Below, one piece after another: positions 12,710 through 23,914 of a stretch of DNA of 64,000 nt (positions are counted from its first letter, which is position 1; each line of letters opens with the position of its first letter). A model generated the notes under the pieces. It was not told the origin of the DNA, did not search any database, and saw nothing but the letters and a program-made list of their open reading frames with translations. A program made the translations under genes and the position numbers. Source of the DNA: Pseudisothecium myosuroides. Lineage: Eukaryota; Streptophyta; Bryopsida; Hypnales; Lembophyllaceae. Where the stretch lies: NCBI GenBank assembly GCA_951799445.1, contig OX637296.1, forward strand, positions 19,716,001 through 19,780,000, in the 5' to 3' direction.

Positions 12710-13708
12710 TCACTTAGTTCGAAGGCATGGTGGTAACCATCCTCCTAAAAAAAGCAATGTTCTAAGGCTTGGATAGATATGAGAACGAACTTTTTGAGAT
12801 AATTGTTTTTTAGATTTTTTATTTCTAGATTTTAGAGAACTTTTGAATGGTGCTATTGGGGCAGGAATACCCATTCGAATTGGTCTAGATCCGGGTAGTC
12901 TCAAAATGTCTAATCCATAGTCGCAAATGGCCATGTGTGATTTTAACCAATTTTTACCAAGGGTTATATTGTAAATTTGTCCCGGAAGTACATTAAGCTC
13001 TTCAGAGATTTGAAGGTCACCAATTTCAAAAGTGACAATGCACATACGCTCGGGATACCTTTCTACATGTGTATTTGCTAAAGTCACTACCAAAACATCG
13101 TCTGTGTACCATGTTTCTAAATGCAATTGTTGTGCAAAGCTCTCTGTAATTGCAGAAATAGAAGAACCAGTATCCAACAACATTGTTGTTTGTACTCCAT
13201 TTACCTTTCCGCACACTATTGCTACAGATTCTTCATTTTCTATTAAATCTGAGGTTGGAGTATAACCTTCATGTTTAGTCCAATATTCATACCATTCATC
13301 AAAATTCCTTTCCAACGCATCATAAGGGTCTTTATGTAGATTGTTAGATTTCTTCCTAGGTTTGTAAATTGGAGTTTCACTTTCTGAATCACTTTTAGAG
13401 CTAGTTCTAGGAGAATATGAATTACTAACTAAACCCTTATTTCTAATACAACAGTCACAATTATCCTCTGTTCTTTTTATATAATCTAAATGTTGGCTTC
13501 CCCTTTGGCGGTAACTCATTTGTGCAGATTGTTTTTCAATCTCTTTTTCCAATTTAATTTTACTTGTTTGTAAATAACAATGTGGGCAGATTTTGTCATA
13601 TTTTGTGATTGGACCATCGCATATAATGCACTTTATTAATACTTCATTAATATTGGATGGTTTTGTTCTCAAAGAGCTTGCAATATCCAAAGATATAAGA
13701 CAAGACAT
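12710..13708 (-). CDS. Retroelement-type aspartic protease ORF with N-terminal zinc ribbon
   Basis: One uninterrupted 332-residue ORF. Near residues 27-44 lies CIICDGPITKYDKICPHC, a C-x2-C-x10-C-x2-C zinc ribbon. A charged linker follows, rich in Ser and Lys and containing a short Cys cluster (CDCCIRN). The protease domain has MLLDTGSSISAI (catalytic DTGS) and later a conserved-looking LGKNWL segment followed by a DYGLDIL strand, as in Ty3/gypsy and pararetrovirus proteases. No reverse transcriptase, RNase H, integrase or LTR is recognisable nearby, so it is an isolated fragment, either a retroelement relic or a captured single-domain gene of the DDI1-like or retropepsin-like kind. The intact frame in a very AT-rich neighbourhood suggests recent insertion or selection. 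The basic C-terminus (SLKSRNKKSKKQ) could be nucleic-acid binding or simply the decayed junction to the missing polymerase. Confidence 0.75.
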   Translation of the reverse strand: MSCLISLDIASSLRTKPSNINEVLIKCIICDGPITKYDKICPHCYLQTSKIKLEKEIEKQSAQMSYRQRGSQHLDYIKRTEDNCDCCIRNKGLVSNSYSPRTSSKSDSESETPIYKPRKKSNNLHKDPYDALERNFDEWYEYWTKHEGYTPTSDLIENEESVAIVCGKVNGVQTTMLLDTGSSISAITESFAQQLHLETWYTDDVLVVTLANTHVERYPERMCIVTFEIGDLQISEELNVLPGQIYNITLGKNWLKSHMAICDYGLDILRLPGSRPIRMGIPAPIAPFKSSLKSRNKKSKKQLSQKVRSHIYPSLRTLLFLGGWLPPCLRTK

Positions 13709-14792
13709 TTCATTATTCTAGTATTATATTTAAGCGTCTTCACATGAGTAAATACAAACTTTTAAAGTTTTGAAATGTTAGATAGAATTTCTATGTTAAA
13801 AACTATCATTTTATTAAATGACTTGTAATTTGAAATTAATACCTGTTTTATTATTTCAAAATATCATTAAAACTTGCTAATACTTATAGGAGAAATAAGG
13901 AAACCTTTTTTTATAATACTTTCATAAAATCAACATATACATATTAAAAATAAAAATAGTTTATAATTATTTTAAAATCAAGCTAATTCGTAATATATAA
14001 ATGAACTGCTGAAAACATCAAACAGTTGATAAATCGATACATATTGCAATTGTTGTTTATAATTTCATTACGGTAATATTTCATGAATTAAAGAGCAGGA
14101 TATAATTTTTTTCATTATTCATTGCAACATTTTTTTATTCAAATCTTACTTTGTTAAAAATTTCATAATTTTTGGAAACTATTGATTTAACGTTATTGAA
14201 TGTCATCAAGTACTTTGAGTTTTATTCATTTAAAATGATACATTTAAATCAATTTTTATAAATGTCTTGAAAGTTTTTATTTCAAGTTAAATTTCTAAAA
14301 TTAATAGTTTAATTTTGATCTAGGAATTTTTTTTACTAAAACAGTGACACTTTATAAAACTTACATACTTTGCCTTTGATTTATTTTGTATACAAAATTA
14401 TAGTCTTTCATTTTGTGAGTTTAAATAATTGCCACATAGTGTTGAATGGAAACATGAAGCTTTCAAAGGCCAAGTTGATAAGTGAAATAAAAAGAGGAAT
14501 AGAGAATATATGATCTTCTTCTTCATCTTGGTTAATATTTTTTTTGTTGAAATTCTTTTGCCCTAACATTGCCATTGTCACGGAAACATTGAATTTGAAA
14601 ACCAAAAGGTTTTATAGCATTAACATCAACGGTTGAAGTTTTGCACCTATTCCAAACGCTTCATATAATATTTCCACCAATGGTTGAATCATTAGTAATT
14701 AGGTATAGTTTCTTAAAATTTGAACATAATTATTATGATTTATATATATCTTCATTGATTATTATTTTTTAAATTATAATCATATTTATACA
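13709..14792. other. Very AT-rich intergenic DNA
   Basis: No gene or clear repeat boundary is seen. It lies directly upstream of the protease ORF and would hold its promoter if it is transcribed. Confidence 0.5.
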
Positions 14793-15709
14793 TTAATCCC
14801 TAAAGTACCAAAGTCCCTTGGGGGCCACTTGGGATTTCGGGCAGGCCCGTGTGACCTCAAATTTTGACCTGATTTTTTGAAACTTTTATTGAAGATAGGA
14901 AATCACATTAGCTTTCTAAAAATATAATTTTTTTTTCAATCAATGCCTAGGAGCAAAAGTTATGCCACCCGAAGTCAAAAAAGCAGTTCGCCGGGCAGGG
15001 AAAAAAAACTTTAAAAAATTGAATTTTAGTCCCCCCCCTCAATGATCATGTTTTTATCTACATTTGAAGCTTTGATTCATTCTATTTGGACTCAGAATGA
15101 GAAAGTTATGGACAATCTTGTTTTTGGGGCAATCTAAGCATCTTCTTCAGAAAACAACTTATAGAATTCATTTTTGAATGCAATTTTCAATTTTTTTCAA
15201 TTTTTTTGACAAGGTTAAGTTTGTTTGCAAGAACAATCCCACCATTGGGATTATGGTATTTAATTCCACCTAAGAGCTATTTAACGATTCAATGTTTCGT
15301 TCAATTTTGGACCTACTTCTACTTAACAATTTTTTTATATGTGAAAGTATCAAGTTTTGACATTCTGAATTTTTTTCCCCGACTTTCAACTCAAATGTTC
15401 AACATAAATTTTTTTAACTTTATGGTGTGTAATGCAAAAAAAATCCACAAATGGCCGTCAAAGTCATCTAAAATTGCAGGCCATAGTTCAAAAAAACTTC
15501 TTTTTCCAACTTCAAATGCTAATATCTTCCAATCCTTATGGTCAAACTTCATGAAATTTTTACCACATGATCTGAGACAAGTGAAATACAAGATACTACA
15601 ATTAGATTCTAAAAAAAAGAAAAAAATTGGTTTCTTAAGTGATCGCAACAGAAATGGCAATTTTTAGTGGTTTTGGAACTAGAAAATGCCTTGATATTTT
15701 AGGGGTTAA
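14793..15709. mobile_element. TTAA-flanked element, family C (0.92 kb)
   Basis: TTAATCCCTAAAGTACC at the left end and TTTTAGGGGTTAA at the right form short inverted ends inside TTAA. The interior (a phrase on pressing GGGCAGGCCCG, then AAAGTTATG motifs) matches the element at 47310-48259 in reverse orientation. The longest ORF (153 codons) has no recognisable domain, so the element is non-autonomous. Confidence 0.7.
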
Positions 15710-17107
15710 AGAACATGACTTGTCTATTTGAAGTCAGTCTGTACATATTTATAATATACTAATACAGTGTTTTTGAAGCTAATAAGGAATAATAGTGCTC
15801 ATTAAAGGTTTTACATGATTGGCAATATTAGGGATGAAGATGTTGCATTTTGATTTTGATTTCTTCATTTCAAAGCATGTAAAAATTATTTGAAAAGAAA
15901 TTTGAACATAAGTTGTATTTCTAAAGCTACAGTAACAGCACATGCCATAGTAGTCATAACCTAATAAAAACATGCAATTGCTTTGTTTTATAGTAAAATT
16001 ATGGAATTCTCTAATTGTTAAATTGACAATATGTCACTAGAATTACTATTTTGTTCTACTGTAGAGGTTTTAGTGTGCACTTCAAAGGATTAATATGACT
16101 TGGATATCGATATAAGGACTATAAAGTATTGAAGAAATTACTCAATTTTAAAGGGAAAAATCTAAAAGAAAAAATTTGGTGAAGCAAGATTGGCTTCATT
16201 AGTTTTACTAATAATAAATACTATATTAAAGATATCTTCTAAGCTCAACTCAAAGATTCCCACTGAATTTTCCTTTAGCATCTTATAAAATAAATAAGCG
16301 TAAATACTAATCAATGGAATACATCCTACTAATTGCACCCCTACAGACTCAATTTTTTAATCAATTCAAACATTTGGAGTATAAAAAAAGACATGCGGAG
16401 GTTGGAAATTGATGGTGAGTTCATACAACTTTTCAAGTTGCCTGAAGAAACTAAGTAAATATACCCTCCTAAATTAGTTACAACTTTTGCAAATTCAAGT
16501 GAACATTCAAATTGGAAGCCCATTCAATGTATTGAAGCCTTTTGTAATCCAATTTGAGATTGAATGAGGAACATTGTACATAAAAGAGCATGAAACTCAA
16601 TATGGTATAGCTGATTTGAGTTCAAATTGAAGGAACTCAAATCAACGAACTATCAATTTGAGAGACAATTGATGGCATTACTCAATTAACAGGAGGAGCA
16701 ACTTGGCAAGACAAAGACACAGACGAGGATAATTATCACCAATTGGAAAAATGGTAAGATGCTGCATCTTCACGTAAAAAACAACAAGGTAAGTGACCCA
16801 AGTGTATGAGCTGAATCTCATAAAAGTTTGCATCATTACAAACAGGGTTAAGAAACGATTGACTCCGAAAATCGTGTGCTCTTTACACTACAGAATCCAT
16901 AATACAAATCAGTTTCGGATCAAGGGTAGGATACTACGCTACTCCATGTCTTGTCAGCAAATTGTCCCTCGCCAGTATCGCACAAATTCCTGCAATTCCA
17001 CACGCACAATCTCCATCAGTGCGATGCTTCTAAGATGAATCACAGGCACAGATGCTTCAATGTCATACCTCATAGATGCAATACTGTAAGCTCGTCATTT
17101 GGACCCT
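15710..17107. other. AT-rich intergenic DNA, no gene recognised
   Basis: Only short ORFs without domains. GC rises from about 16700 towards the tandem array. Confidence 0.5.
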
Positions 17108-17527
17108 ATTACTTCAAACATCAAAGCACAATCTTGAAATCGGACACACTTCAAATGCATTAAAATCGTCTCCAAATATTACTTCAAACATCAAAGCACA
17201 ATCTTGAAATCGGACACACTTCAAGTGCATTAAAATCGTCTCAAAATATTACTTCAAACATCAAAGCACAATCTTGAAATCGAACACACTTCAAGTGCAT
17301 CAAAATCGTCTCAAAATATTACTTCAAACATCAAAGCACAGTCTTGAAATCGAACACGCTTCAAGTGCATTCAAATCGTCTCAAAATATTACTTCAAACA
17401 TCAAAGCACAATCTTGGAATCGAACACACTTCAAGTGCATTAAAATCGTCTCAAAATATTACTTCAAACATCAAAGTACAGTCTTGAAGTCGAACACACT
17501 TCAAGTGCATTAAAATCATCTCAAAAC
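17108..17527 (+). repeat. Six tandem copies of a 70-bp repeat
   Basis: ATTACTTCAAACATCAAAG begins at 17108, 17178, 17248, 17318, 17388 and 17458, an exact 70-base period with a few substitutions per copy. A decayed relative (ATTACTTCAGACTTCAAAG) sits near 17669. The array keeps a partly open frame on the plus strand, but 70 is not a multiple of three, so it is not a coding repeat. Confidence 0.95.
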
Positions 17528-18111
17528 TGAGGATAAGACCCACATAAACATTCCATTTTAATAATGGGATCCAAGGGAAAGCGTCCCTAACTCCCTACCT
17601 TGCTCATGATTCAACCACCTCAATTTGAAGAAACAGAGCAATTAAAACAACCGAAAAGCTAATCCCTATTACTTCAGACTTCAAAGACTCATATCCTATT
17701 CATGCAGTATCCAAATAATACACATTTTAGTGCATTGCAATCCTCTCAAGATTGGAAATACGACCAGCAAACAACATTCCAATCGCATAATGGCATTCAC
17801 TCAAAAAAGCTGGAAACGAAGAGAATAAGACTCTTATGAAAGCCTCTCTCCTTGGAGCCCCTCAAATTGAAGAAACATCGCAATCCAAACAATCAAGACC
17901 TCCCAGCACAGAAACTCCCAAACAACAATCCTCTTAACAAATTCGATACCTAGATGCATCAAAAGCAGCTCCAACGCCCAATGCAGGCCAATTCAAATCC
18001 TTACCAACGCCCCAAACCACAGCCACTGGCGAGCAACACAACCCCAAAGAGAAGAAAAACGCACCATCGGCGAATCGTCTACACAGAAGGCTCCACTCCC
18101 ACTTCTTCACT
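17528..18111. other. Intergenic, 3' side of the TSP9-like gene
   Basis: No gene is recognised. It probably includes the 3' UTR of the minus-strand gene ending at 18112. Confidence 0.4.
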
Positions 18112-18453
18112 TCACTTCTTCCCGAAGAAACTGAACCCGCCCCTCTTGGGAGGCGCCGCACCCCCACCCTTCTTGGGAGCAACAGAAGCCTGCTTGCCGT
18201 TTCCGGCGTTCCCGTTGCCGCTGTTCTTGCCATTGCTGCTGCTCTTGACATTCTCGCTGCGCTGGGCATCCTCATTCCCCTTGGCCATCACGGCGTCCAT
18301 CTCGCTCAGGGACTCCTTGTCCATCGCCGTGCGGAACCAGTCGAGGAAGCCCTGCTTCTCGCCCCTGTTGGTGGAGGCGCGCGGCGTGACCAGAGCGGCA
18401 TGCTTAGGCGCCGTCGTCACGGCCAACGAAGCCACGCCCATCGCCATCGCCAT
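18112..18453 (-). CDS. TSP9-like thylakoid soluble phosphoprotein
   Basis: A single-exon ORF of 113 residues starting MAMAMGVASLAVTTAPKH. The first ~40 residues are rich in Ala, Thr and Ser with few acidic residues, like a chloroplast transit peptide. After that come GEKQGFLDWFRTAMDKESLS and an acidic EMDAVMAKG stretch, a Gly/Asn/Ser linker, SVAPKKGG, and a basic aromatic end RGGFSFFGKK. TSP9 proteins share this order: GFxxW/F helix, acidic ETDP-like turn, basic Pro-Lys stretch and a C-terminal GF..LF.KK. In vascular plants TSP9 is a small thylakoid protein phosphorylated in a light-dependent way, associated with LHCII and photosystems during state transitions. Here the acidic turn is EMD rather than ETDP and the linker is longer, so this is a probable but not certain assignment. 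The gene is divergent from the FAD synthetase 1 kb away. Confidence 0.55.
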   Translation of the reverse strand: MAMAMGVASLAVTTAPKHAALVTPRASTNRGEKQGFLDWFRTAMDKESLSEMDAVMAKGNEDAQRSENVKSSSNGKNSGNGNAGNGKQASVAPKKGGGAAPPKRGGFSFFGKK

Positions 18454-18835
18454 CGCTGATGGATTGCGTAGATTGCAAATTGAGAGGCACTACTGGAAGA
18501 ATTGGGGAAATTGTGACAATTGAGTGGGATTGAGAGGAATTGTGAGAATTGGGTGAGATTGGGAGAGTTGTGAGAATTTGAGAATTGGGGAAATTTGATT
18601 TGTGGGCTGTGAAATTGTCTTGCGGAAATGCGAGAGTAGTGATAAGCGGGTCTGCATTCAGGCGGCCAGGGGGAAGGCTTTTGGATTGGAGACGTGTGGG
18701 GGCCTGGCTCTCACCACACACTTGCCACCCTTGCACATGGATAGAGCTTCTGCGCTTCGTTGCATGAGCCCCTGGGCACGTGTCGTTCGCTTTATCGTCC
18801 GGTTTGCGTGCTCGTCGTTCGGCGCACTCACTTGT

Positions 18836-18942
18836 GTCACTCCCGTCACTCCCGTCACTCCCGCCACTCCCGTCACTTCCGTCACTCCCGCCACTTCCGT
18901 CACTCCCATCACTTCCGTCACTTCCGTCACTTCCGTCGTCCA
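18836..18942 (+). repeat. 9-bp minisatellite (GTCACTYCC) in the TSP9-like upstream region
   Basis: CACTCCCGT and CACTTCCGT units repeat about eleven times with few changes. It lies about 0.4 kb upstream of the TSP9-like start, in the divergent intergenic region, and could affect either promoter. It encodes runs such as Gly-Ser-Asp in spurious frames. Confidence 0.9.
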
Positions 18943-19085
18943 CCTTGACTTCGTTATCAGTGGGTTTTTTTACCCCCAAGAGTTTGAACTAAAGATCTCT
19001 ACAGTACTGAAAAGAAAAACATGATAAATAATTGTTACTCCTTCACAATATTTATATCACTTATTCATGTGGAATGATATCTTTT

Positions 19086-19245
19086 CACAGAAAATTCACA
19101 GAAAATAAATGCCTTCTCCAAAAATTCTATTTTATTTTTTGAAAATTCATTATTTTCAATTGCCAATAAGTCGCTGGAAATATATTTTCTAACAAAAGGT
19201 GCCTCCAACTATGCTAAATGCACGGGAATGGGTGCTTCCACCTTA
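19086..19245. mobile_element. Partial TA-flanked MITE (family E)
   Basis: The right part, GAAAATTCATTATTTTC through GGTGCTTCCACCTTA, matches the right half of the element ending at 31368. The left terminus was not found. It sits in the divergent promoter region about 200 bp upstream of the FAD synthetase. Confidence 0.5.
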
Positions 19246-19451
19246 CATAACAGCTACAATGTGTGACTGTAGCACTTGGCTCAATTTTGAAGTAAGGTCG
19301 TATGTAAGTTAGCTTTTGTCAATGCAAAGCTTCCGGAGCCTCCTCCCATTCAGCCCAACAATCCCATCGAGTTTCGCGTTGCTTTCGCTGTCGTTGCTCT
19401 TTGCAATTGTGTTGTGCCCACCTCGGGGCGCCTGTGGCTTCGCTTGCAACC

Positions 19452-21716
19452 ATGGCGGACTTGCAGCATGACGAGCCCGCGCTGTTGCTGAAGGAAGACA
19501 TCGGAGGAGAGGTAAGTTACATACTCGTTTCCTGCTTCAGTCCGCGATTGGGGGTCTCATTGGGAGCTTTTCGTATTGCAGTACGCAATTGGTGTTTCAG
19601 GAAAGGGATTTTGATGTGCGATTGAGAGGGATCGGGTGGTATTGGTGGTTTTGAACGAGGTTAGTGAGATTTAATCGATTTTAGGGTTTTGATGAAGTCT
19701 GACTAATCGATTTTAGGGTTTACGATTGCCTGAGCAGATTCGTGGGGTTGATCCTACGAAGAAGAAAAAGAAGGTTGGCATGGTCGAAGATGAGGAAAGC
19801 GCGCCTGCTGAAGGAGGTGTGGACTCCACTTTCCTTTGTCTGATTAATGTACTTATGAAAATTGCATTCCTCTAAGGGCTTTTCTGGGAGTGAAATGTGG
19901 ACCTCTTCAAGGATCCCTTCCGCTTTGAGCTAATGAGCTAATTTAATCTCCAAACACGCTTCATCACTATGATTCGAAACACAATGTCTGATGTTCAGGT
20001 TAGTACATTGTCGTATTTCGTATGAACTCATTGTCCAGGACTTTAGGGTTTCGTGATTAGGTCACTGTTGGAATTGGATTCTCCTAATTTTTACCTTACT
20101 TGTGGTGCTGAAACTCGGGAGAATGCGCTCGACGCGGGCTCCGTGTTATTGAAACGAAGAATCTTACGAGCTCTTTGATTCCTGATTTGCAATTCGCTCT
20201 GTGATCTGGAGAGGGTTGATTTTCTTATATTTAAAAGAAAATTGCATTTGTATTGGAAATAGACTTTTCTGTTCATAATGCGATGGCGTGTTTCTGGAGT
20301 GCTTCGGGGCCAATTATCTCGGGTTTAGTATGGAAGGCGTAAACTAGGATGGCACAAAAAAATGGCTTTGTGATGTCAGCACTGATGGTTTTAATTAAGG
20401 TTTCAGCTACGGTTTCCTAGAGAGATATAGACGTGGTTGTGGTGGTGCAGTGACGGGTGGCGTAGTAGCACTGGGTAAGTTTGAAGGTTTGCATTTGGGA
20501 CATCGCGCATTGGCGGAGCGCGCATCGGAGCTTGGAAAGCCTGTGATGCTATCATTGTCCGGGATGGCGGAGGTGCTTGGTTGGGAGCCTCAGTATGTAC
20601 TTTCATGCTCTGCACACTGAGTTCCTTGTTTGATGATGTCGCATGTAAGCTGGCATATGCACCCGTCACTCTCGCGGACATATTGGTTTTCATCAACAAG
20701 AGGCTTCTGCTTACCAGGTCACGGCGTTGCGTGGAGTGATATAAAATTGCACGGTACGAATAGCTGAACTTTGAGATGGCGGGTTGCAGGTTACCGGTGG
20801 TCGCCTCAGATGACCGTCCTCGTGTTCTGGCATCCTGGACACAACAGTGCCGCGGCATGGTTCCGCAGGAGCACGTGCTTGAGTTTGCTAAGATTCGCAA
20901 ACTAAGCCCTGAGCAGTTTGTTGAGAAACTGGCCAAGGAGCTGAAGGTGAAAGGTGCAGTGGCAGGTAAGGGCTTGCATCTCGTGGCAAAGCTTTGAATT
21001 AGATTCAGGCTGTCTGTTTTCAGGCGTTTCTCTTCTGCATCGTAGAAAGTTCCCTTCTTGTTCCTTGTGCACAGGCGCCTGTGCACATGTGGAGTTTTTT
21101 CCTTCTTTGGTCATTTGACAATGACAAACATGATCAACCTCTCAACCTCTGACTTATTAAATTCAAGATATCAAGTGAATATAGAGGTTCCCACTCTTCA
21201 GGCTTTGATTAGAATGATGTGTATGCAGGAGTGGATTACCGCTTTGGATTCAGAGCTGCCGGTAAAGCATCAGACTTGGTGCAATTGTGCGAGAAGTATG
21301 GATTGCAATCCATTATTGTGGAGCCAGTGATGGATTCAAAAGACGCTCCTTCAGTGGAAGGATGCGCTAAGGATAAAGGTCAGGTTTCCACAACGCGTAT
21401 TCGGAAAGCCTTAGCAGAAGGCGACATGAAGCGTGCGGCTGAGCTTCTTGGCAGGAGTCATCGTCTATATATTGAGGTTAAAGACTCTGTTCAAACCGAG
21501 AATGTTATCTCTTTACCTATCGCCAATGTGCTAAACCAACCTCCTACAGTAGGTTCATACGAATGTACTCTGTATCTTGAGGGTTCCAATGACACCAATC
21601 GTTCAGTGGTGCCAGTGAGGATAAGTGAAACTGCAATTCTTCTGGAGTTGCAAGATATGAGTCTTGTAAATAAGATATCTCAACAGAGTCGCATTGCACT
21701 CGACTTCTTAGCCTAA
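19452..21716 (+). CDS. RIBF: FAD synthetase (RibF type) with an eIF2-beta-like N-terminus
   Basis: FMN adenylyltransferase making FAD from FMN and ATP. Exons: 19452-19511, 19738-19816, 20451-20592, 20790-20965, 21229-21716; GT-AG at each junction, phases 0,1,2,1 all match, 314 residues. Exons 3-5 are clear plant Rib[20 protein letters not shown] (HxGH nucleotide-binding motif), [82 protein letters not shown] and a short C-terminal barrel-like domain. Plant RibF has no kinase domain and none is seen. Exons 1-2 read [20 protein letters not shown], then [20 protein letters not shown], which resembles the start of plant eIF2-beta (MADE...[12 protein letters not shown]). No plastid transit peptide is visible, although known Arabidopsis homologues are plastidic. 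The acceptor at 19717 is an in-frame alternative for exon 2. Without RNA data, exons 1-2 could belong to a separate eIF2-beta fragment and the real RIBF start could be near 20407. Confidence 0.85.
19679..19722 (+). promoter_or_regulatory. Duplicated telo-box-like motifs in RIBF intron 1
   Basis: AATCGATTTTAGGGTTT occurs twice, about 35 bp apart. TAGGGTTT (AAACCCTA on the other strand) is the plant telo-box, typical near translation and ribosomal protein genes, which fits the eIF2-beta-like origin of these exons. The second copy overlaps the alternative acceptor at 19716. Confidence 0.45.
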
Positions 21717-22304
21717 GGTGGTTATTCCATGCCGTCCAGAAGGTAGACCCAGAAGGTGGCTGCTGTTTTTCCACAACCTTGCGAACATGTACAGGCCCAT
21801 GGTTTCTTGAAATTGTTCTGAGTTTACCACTCTGGTAACGAGGTCTGAAGTTGACTCGGAATCGCATTGAGGTTTTTAGAGCACCTCGGTGCTACACATT
21901 GGGGAGGTTTTGTACAATGTCTAAGATGTGAATCCTCTTAGGAGTTACGACTGTGATTCGCCCTCTCAACTTGTGAATGCGGTGATGTTCCTTGCAGTGC
22001 ACATTGTTGTGGGATATATTTGTTGTCTTCAATAAAACTGTGACGTCTGTTTTGGATATGAGACAGTTCCTAATACTGTCTTCCAATTGGATTTAATTGT
22101 ACGTTGCGCGCTGTATTTTTCTATCGACAACCTATTCATTCTTTCTTGATTCAAGTGAAGGGCTTGTATGTTGCTCGTCAGGTTGACGTCTTAAAAACAA
22201 GTTACTCCAGTCCAGTACAAATTTGTCAACTTTTAAATTCTCAAAAACTGAGGTAAAGCAGCCCATTACGGACAGAATGAGTTTGCCCTCATGTCATTGC
22301 TGAA
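21717..22304. other. Intergenic; RIBF 3' UTR and beyond
   Basis: No gene is recognised. The first 300-400 bases keep gene-like composition and include AATAAA at about 22031, a plausible polyadenylation signal. Confidence 0.4.
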
Positions 22305-22700
22305 TTTTATTTTTTTTAAATTCCACATAAAGACAAGTGATAGAAATGGCGAGAGCAATTGAAAATTTATTTTTCCAACAAAGTGTGTATTTGTTATGAA
22401 TTTTTGAAGTGTTCTGCCCATCATGGCCTAAAAGAGTCTCTAGACTACCCCAAAACCAACAAAAATTGTATCCATAACACTCATCTTACTTACCTTAAGC
22501 ACGGCCTAAAAGAGTCTCTAGACTACCTCAAAACCAACAAAAATTGTATCTATAACACTCATCTTACTCAACTAAAGCAATTACAATATTTTCTAACATG
22601 GAAGGCCTAAAAAAGTCACTTCCTACAATGAATTAACACTAAAAAGTTGAAAGTTCCTATTGTGGCCCAACACTCCATTCTAGTTAGCTAAGACATTGAT
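22305..22700 (+). repeat. Dispersed repeat G with internal 78-bp duplication
   Basis: GGCCTAAAAGAGTCTCTAGAC starts at 22425 and 22503 (78-base period). The flanking sequence, from CATAAAGACAAGTG to TATGAATTTTTGAAGTG, matches 45600-45770, so this is a copy of a dispersed repeat that gained a tandem duplication. Confidence 0.7.
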
Positions 22701-22806
22701 TGTGGCCCAAATCTCATTCACTGGAAGAAAACCATAGTGGAATCATTCCTAGGTGTCCACAATGGGTCTTCTATCTATAATGGACTGCTTTACCTTAATA
22801 TATGCC

Positions 22807-22974
22807 TTAACCTAAGAAGGATGCTGTGGAGTGTAGACATTAATTGTCTGATGAATGACAGAAATTTTGGATAGAAGTGCAAATGTTCATCTTTGGAATT
22901 TTGTGTGAAAAGGGGAGGTCTTACACACAATTTGACCTCCAATGAGTGCTCTTGGGTTTTTTAAACCCTTAAAG
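22807..22974 (+). mobile_element. Family A TTAA MITE, left part only
   Basis: It opens TTAACCTAAGAAGGATGC and continues through GATGAATGACAG, a TTCATC stretch and CCAATGAGTGCTCTTGGG, as in the family A copy interrupted at 33983. It stops where a family B element begins at 22971. The expected right half is missing. Confidence 0.65.
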
Positions 22975-23111
22975 GATGTGTTCCTCAATGACCAACATAG
23001 TCATCAAAACTGCTCTAATTATTGGACCAGTAGGTGCATTCTTTGTCTCTACAGTAAACAATGAAGTCATCCATCAACCACTTTTGAGCCTCAGTGTCCT
23101 TCAAGGGTTAA
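22971..23111 (+). mobile_element. TTAA-flanked MITE, family B
   Basis: TTAAACCCTTAAAGGATGTG at the left and GTGTCCTTCAAGGGTTAA at the right are inverted repeats enclosed in TTAA. The interior matches 33983-34132 in reverse and 1736-1881. Its insertion point in family A is equivalent to that of the copy at 33983. Confidence 0.8.
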
Positions 23112-23914
23112 CCCCTAGCTACCTCAATAACTATATATGTTCGCTCCAAAATTTTAGGCTCATTTCAGTGAAGGCAATTAAATTCCTTTGACCTTTGATT
23201 CTAAAAAATTTATGGGCAATATTGAAGCTTAACTACTGGAAGCTTTTATTTTTCACTGAAAAAGGTAAATATTTGATTTTTGAGAGGACCTCAAAGGCAT
23301 ATATGTACCCAAAGTAGAAGAATAAAGCTTACAAATTTTACTTGATTTCCTAGCTTTACGGAATGCTTGCCAATTTCACTTGAATATAGATATAAAAAAT
23401 TGTATTTATCCAATGGAAAGAATAAAGTGTTTTCATGATTTTCACTGTTGAAAATTTGAACATTCAATTGTTGATTTGGAATTATTTGCAATTTCTATTT
23501 ATAAAAAAAATCGCATTTCAACAATTGCAAGGTGGATTGATTGATGAGTTTGATAGCTCGTCATGTCAAATTACAGTTTTTGGAAGTGCATTTTAGTGTA
23601 CTACCACAGTTTTTAGTTGTTCTTGTCACCTCCAATCCCAAAAAACTCTTATATGCAAATATCTCAAACATTGTAAGAAGGGGCAGCGTACTAAAAAATA
23701 GAATCCGCACATTTTTCTTGTTATAATCTCTCAACTCCTATGCAATTTTGCACTCAAAATTGGTATGCATACTAATAAGCAAGCTCTTTAAACATTTATA
23801 TGGTTAGATTTTGAAAAAAAAAACTTTGCTCTATTGGGGATAACTACAAGCCCATGTTCTTTTTTCATAGGAAAAACACACTTGGAAATAAAGGCTTGGG
23901 CACTTAGGGATTAA
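23108..23914. mobile_element. Probable TTAA-flanked element, family C relative (0.8 kb)
   Basis: TTAACCCCTAGC at the left and GCACTTAGGGATTAA at the right resemble the ends of the elements at 14793 and 47310. Interior similarity to those copies is weak by eye. The left TTAA is shared with the family B element. Confidence 0.45.

Noticed and set aside
17108..17527. Regular 70-bp array considered as CRISPR
   Set aside because: The whole unit is conserved with no variable spacers, the unit is too long and the genome is eukaryotic.
18404..19024. Ser/Gly/Asp and Val/Thr repeat ORFs of 140-191 codons
   Set aside because: They are translations of a 9-bp minisatellite, open in several frames on both strands.
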